Source of the DNA: Oscillospiraceae bacterium
GTDB taxonomy: Bacteria > Bacillota > Clostridia > Oscillospirales > Oscillospiraceae
Reading direction: 5' to 3'
Assembly: GCA_910575265.1 (NCBI GenBank)
Contig: CAJTEA010000006.1
Coordinates: 117,582-181,581, forward strand
DNA length: 64,000 nucleotides
Part shown: positions 62,499 to 64,000 of the stretch, one piece after another
Layout of the letters: each line of letters begins with the position of its first letter
How positions within the stretch are numbered: the stretch's first letter is position 1
Made by a program: the position numbers and the translations under genes
The notes under the pieces: model-generated
Told to the model about the DNA's origin: nothing
The model's database searches: none
What the model saw: the letters and a program-made list of their open reading frames with translations, nothing else

Positions 62499-63722
62499 AT
62501 GAAAGGAGCACAGTGGATGGAAATCCGAAGCGACAGACAAAAAGGGCTGAGCTATGTGGAGCTGGGACGGAAATACCACATGGATCCCCGGACAGCAAAG
62601 CGGTACGCGGAATCGCCGCAGAAGCCGGAGTACACATTGAGCGAACCCAAGCCAACAAAGATGGACCCGTACAAGCAGATCGTGGACGAGTGGCTGGAAG
62701 AGGCGCCGTATTCGGCGCTGCGGATCCTGGAGAAGCTGCGGGAAATGGGATTTGACGGGGGCTACAGCATCGTCAAGGCGTATGTGAGCAGCCGGAAGAT
62801 GGACTTGAATGAGAAAGCAACGGTGCGGTTTGAGACGATGCCAGGAAAGCAAGGGCAGATGGACTGGGGATTCTTCGAGGATCACCTGGTGTACGAGGAT
62901 GGAAAGTGGAAGAAGCTGTACTGCTTTCTCATGATTCTGGGGTACTCGCGGATGCGGTACATCGAATTTGTAACGGATATGAGCACAAACACACTGATTC
63001 GGTGTCACCAGAACGCATTCCGGTACTTTGGCGGGTACCCAGAGGAAATCCTGTACGACAACATGAAGCAGGTAGTCATCAAGCGGCTGCTGAAGCAGGA
63101 GGACTCCACGCTGAACCGGCAGTTCGAGGATTTCGCGGGATTCTACGGCTTCAAACCTATCCTGTGCCGGCCATACCGAGGTCAGACCAAGGGGAAAGTG
63201 GAACGGACGGTTCAGTTTGTAAGAGATAATTTCATGGTGGGGATCAAGTACAACAGCTTGGCGGACTTGAACGGACAGGCCCTGGCCTGGTGCAACAAGG
63301 TCAATGGGAAAGTCCACGCCACCACCAACGAGATTCCCTTTGAGCGGCTGAAAAAAGAGAGACTGAGCCCTCTTACCCGTGAGTACATCATCGACAAGAT
63401 CAATCTAAGGCGGGTGCAAAAAGACTGCCTCATCTCATACGCCGGCAATCAGTACTCCGTGCCCGCGGAGTACGTCGGCAAAGATGTGGCAGTCGTAGCC
63501 CTCGACAGTATGCTGGCAGCCTACTATGAGGGGAAGCAGATCGCTCTGCACCGAATATCGTATCAAAGGAAGGACATGGTTGTCAATCCTCAGCATTACC
63601 GAAGGCTTACGCTGAAACAGACGATGGATGCAGAAAATGTTCTGCTGGAGCAGGGCAAAGTGATTGATTTTCCCTTGAAACCATCGGATTTGTCCAGATA
63701 TGACGAGGTGCTGTATGAGTGA
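62499..63722 (+). CDS. istA: IS21-family transposase IstA
   Basis: 407 residues. Helix-turn-helix start (KGLSYVELGRKYHMDPRTAKRY), then an rve DDE core with Asp in GQMDWGFF, Asp in ILYDNMKQ and Glu in KGKVERTVQF. GGGAG lies before the ATG. Complete and probably active. Confidence 0.93.
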   Translation: MKGAQWMEIRSDRQKGLSYVELGRKYHMDPRTAKRYAESPQKPEYTLSEPKPTKMDPYKQIVDEWLEEAPYSALRILEKLREMGFDGGYSIVKAYVSSRKMDLNEKATVRFETMPGKQGQMDWGFFEDHLVYEDGKWKKLYCFLMILGYSRMRYIEFVTDMSTNTLIRCHQNAFRYFGGYPEEILYDNMKQVVIKRLLKQEDSTLNRQFEDFAGFYGFKPILCRPYRGQTKGKVERTVQFVRDNFMVGIKYNSLADLNGQALAWCNKVNGKVHATTNEIPFERLKKERLSPLTREYIIDKINLRRVQKDCLISYAGNQYSVPAEYVGKDVAVVALDSMLAAYYEGKQIALHRISYQRKDMVVNPQHYRRLTLKQTMDAENVLLEQGKVIDFPLKPSDLSRYDEVLYE

Positions 63723-63942
63723 ATTTACCATGGACAGGCTGCGGGAAAACCTGGAAAGCCTTAAGATGAAAAACACCTTGGAGATTCTGGACAATTACCT
63801 GGAACGGGCCGTGACGGACAAGCTCAACATTGTGGAGGTTTTGGATCACATTTTCTCAGAAGAAGCCAAATCCAAGCGGAGACGGGCCTATGAGAAGCAG
63901 ATCCGAGACCCCATAAAAATCCGTGTAAACGACAAACTCTGA
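63715..63942 (+). pseudogene. istB: IstB helper ATPase, truncated
   Basis: Only 75 residues (MDRLRENLESLKMKNTLEIL, EVLDHIFSEEAKSKRRRAYEKQIR) against about 250 in the family; the frame ends before the Walker A motif. It overlaps istA by eight bases, as normal. Either a frameshift or deletion broke it, so the element may no longer move by itself. Confidence 0.75.
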
Positions 63943-64000
63943 CAGAATAAAAAGGATCGACTCAGTCAAGAATGGAAATAACAACCAATTCAAGAAGGAG

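Larger units (their letters stand above)
62385..64000 (+). mobile_element. IS21-family element (right end not resolved)
   Basis: istA and a short istB with the usual overlap, preceded by AT-rich direct repeats (AAAATGTAAAAAAACG and GAAAAAATGTAGTTTTG, 62392-62425) like those inside IS21 ends. The left end lies somewhere in 62340-62400; the right end lies beyond or near the window edge. The 62246-62460 gap holds only this end. Confidence 0.7.

Overview
The window is 64 kb of high-GC DNA carrying a low-GC-lineage (Firmicutes) gene set: a T-box leader, lysine and manganese riboswitches, a CIRCE operator, SLH-domain surface proteins, BioY and PanT-type ECF substrate subunits, CD1247-type and VanW-type proteins. 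There is no rRNA gene, so assignment is inference. The mix of high GC, SLH anchoring, rubrerythrin and ferredoxins, and mobile DNA typical of gut clostridia best fits a strict anaerobe of the Oscillospiraceae type (Flavonifractor, Lawsonibacter and relatives).

Layout. 1-13 kb: dicarboxylate/amino acid symporter, mntP under a Mn2+ riboswitch, an XpaC-like protein, a VanW-like exported protein, a DUF2461 protein, an orphan transcription unit of about 450 nt that may be a structured RNA (6.4-6.86 kb), a lipoprotein serpin, a T-box-controlled threonyl-tRNA synthetase without its TGS domain, and a ClpC-type ATPase. 13-20 kb: small ferredoxin, two small regulator loci, a hemolysin III-like protein, a candidate type I toxin/antisense locus squeezed between hlyIII and efp, efp, and CIRCE-controlled clpB. 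20-39 kb: lacZ-type beta-galactosidase, an NhaC-type transporter behind a lysine riboswitch (probable lysine transporter), a two-gene COG0523 metal GTPase operon, an S41 protease with SLH repeats, purA, rubrerythrin, a MarR/MATE pair with an elaborate operator, CoA genes (coaBC, PanT-like ECF subunit, coaX), an ECF sigma factor/RsgI-like anti-sigma pair, bioY, and a papain-like hydrolase. 39.5-40.1 kb: five tRNA genes (Val, Asp, Phe, Gly, Cys) behind a consensus promoter.

40.5-51 kb is one 3,473-residue surface protein with a Cys/His-rich head, many beta-sandwich repeats and three SLH motifs. 51.3-56.1 kb is a redox/sulfur island: a DUF134-NifX fusion protein and a Crp/Fnr regulator transcribed divergently from a perfect 17-bp inverted repeat, then an opposite-strand set of ferredoxin, 4Fe-4S membrane protein, thioredoxin, rhodanese and CoA-disulfide reductase-rhodanese. 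Two copies of one palindrome (GTGATAAAATCAC) lie exactly 22 nt upstream of the -10 elements of both promoters in this set. This is the geometry of a class II activator site, and the neighbouring Crp/Fnr protein is the obvious candidate.

56.2-64 kb is mobile DNA: an IS3 transposase remnant, a Bro-N antirepressor, DUF6429 and DUF1016 proteins, a phosphoesterase, a large serine recombinase next to a shorter paralogue that has lost the catalytic serine, and an IS21-type element with a short istB. The items I consider most likely to be undescribed are the toxin-like peptide/antisense locus at 14.94-15.29 kb, the orphan RNA at 6.4 kb, and the palindrome regulon at 55.3/56.1 kb.
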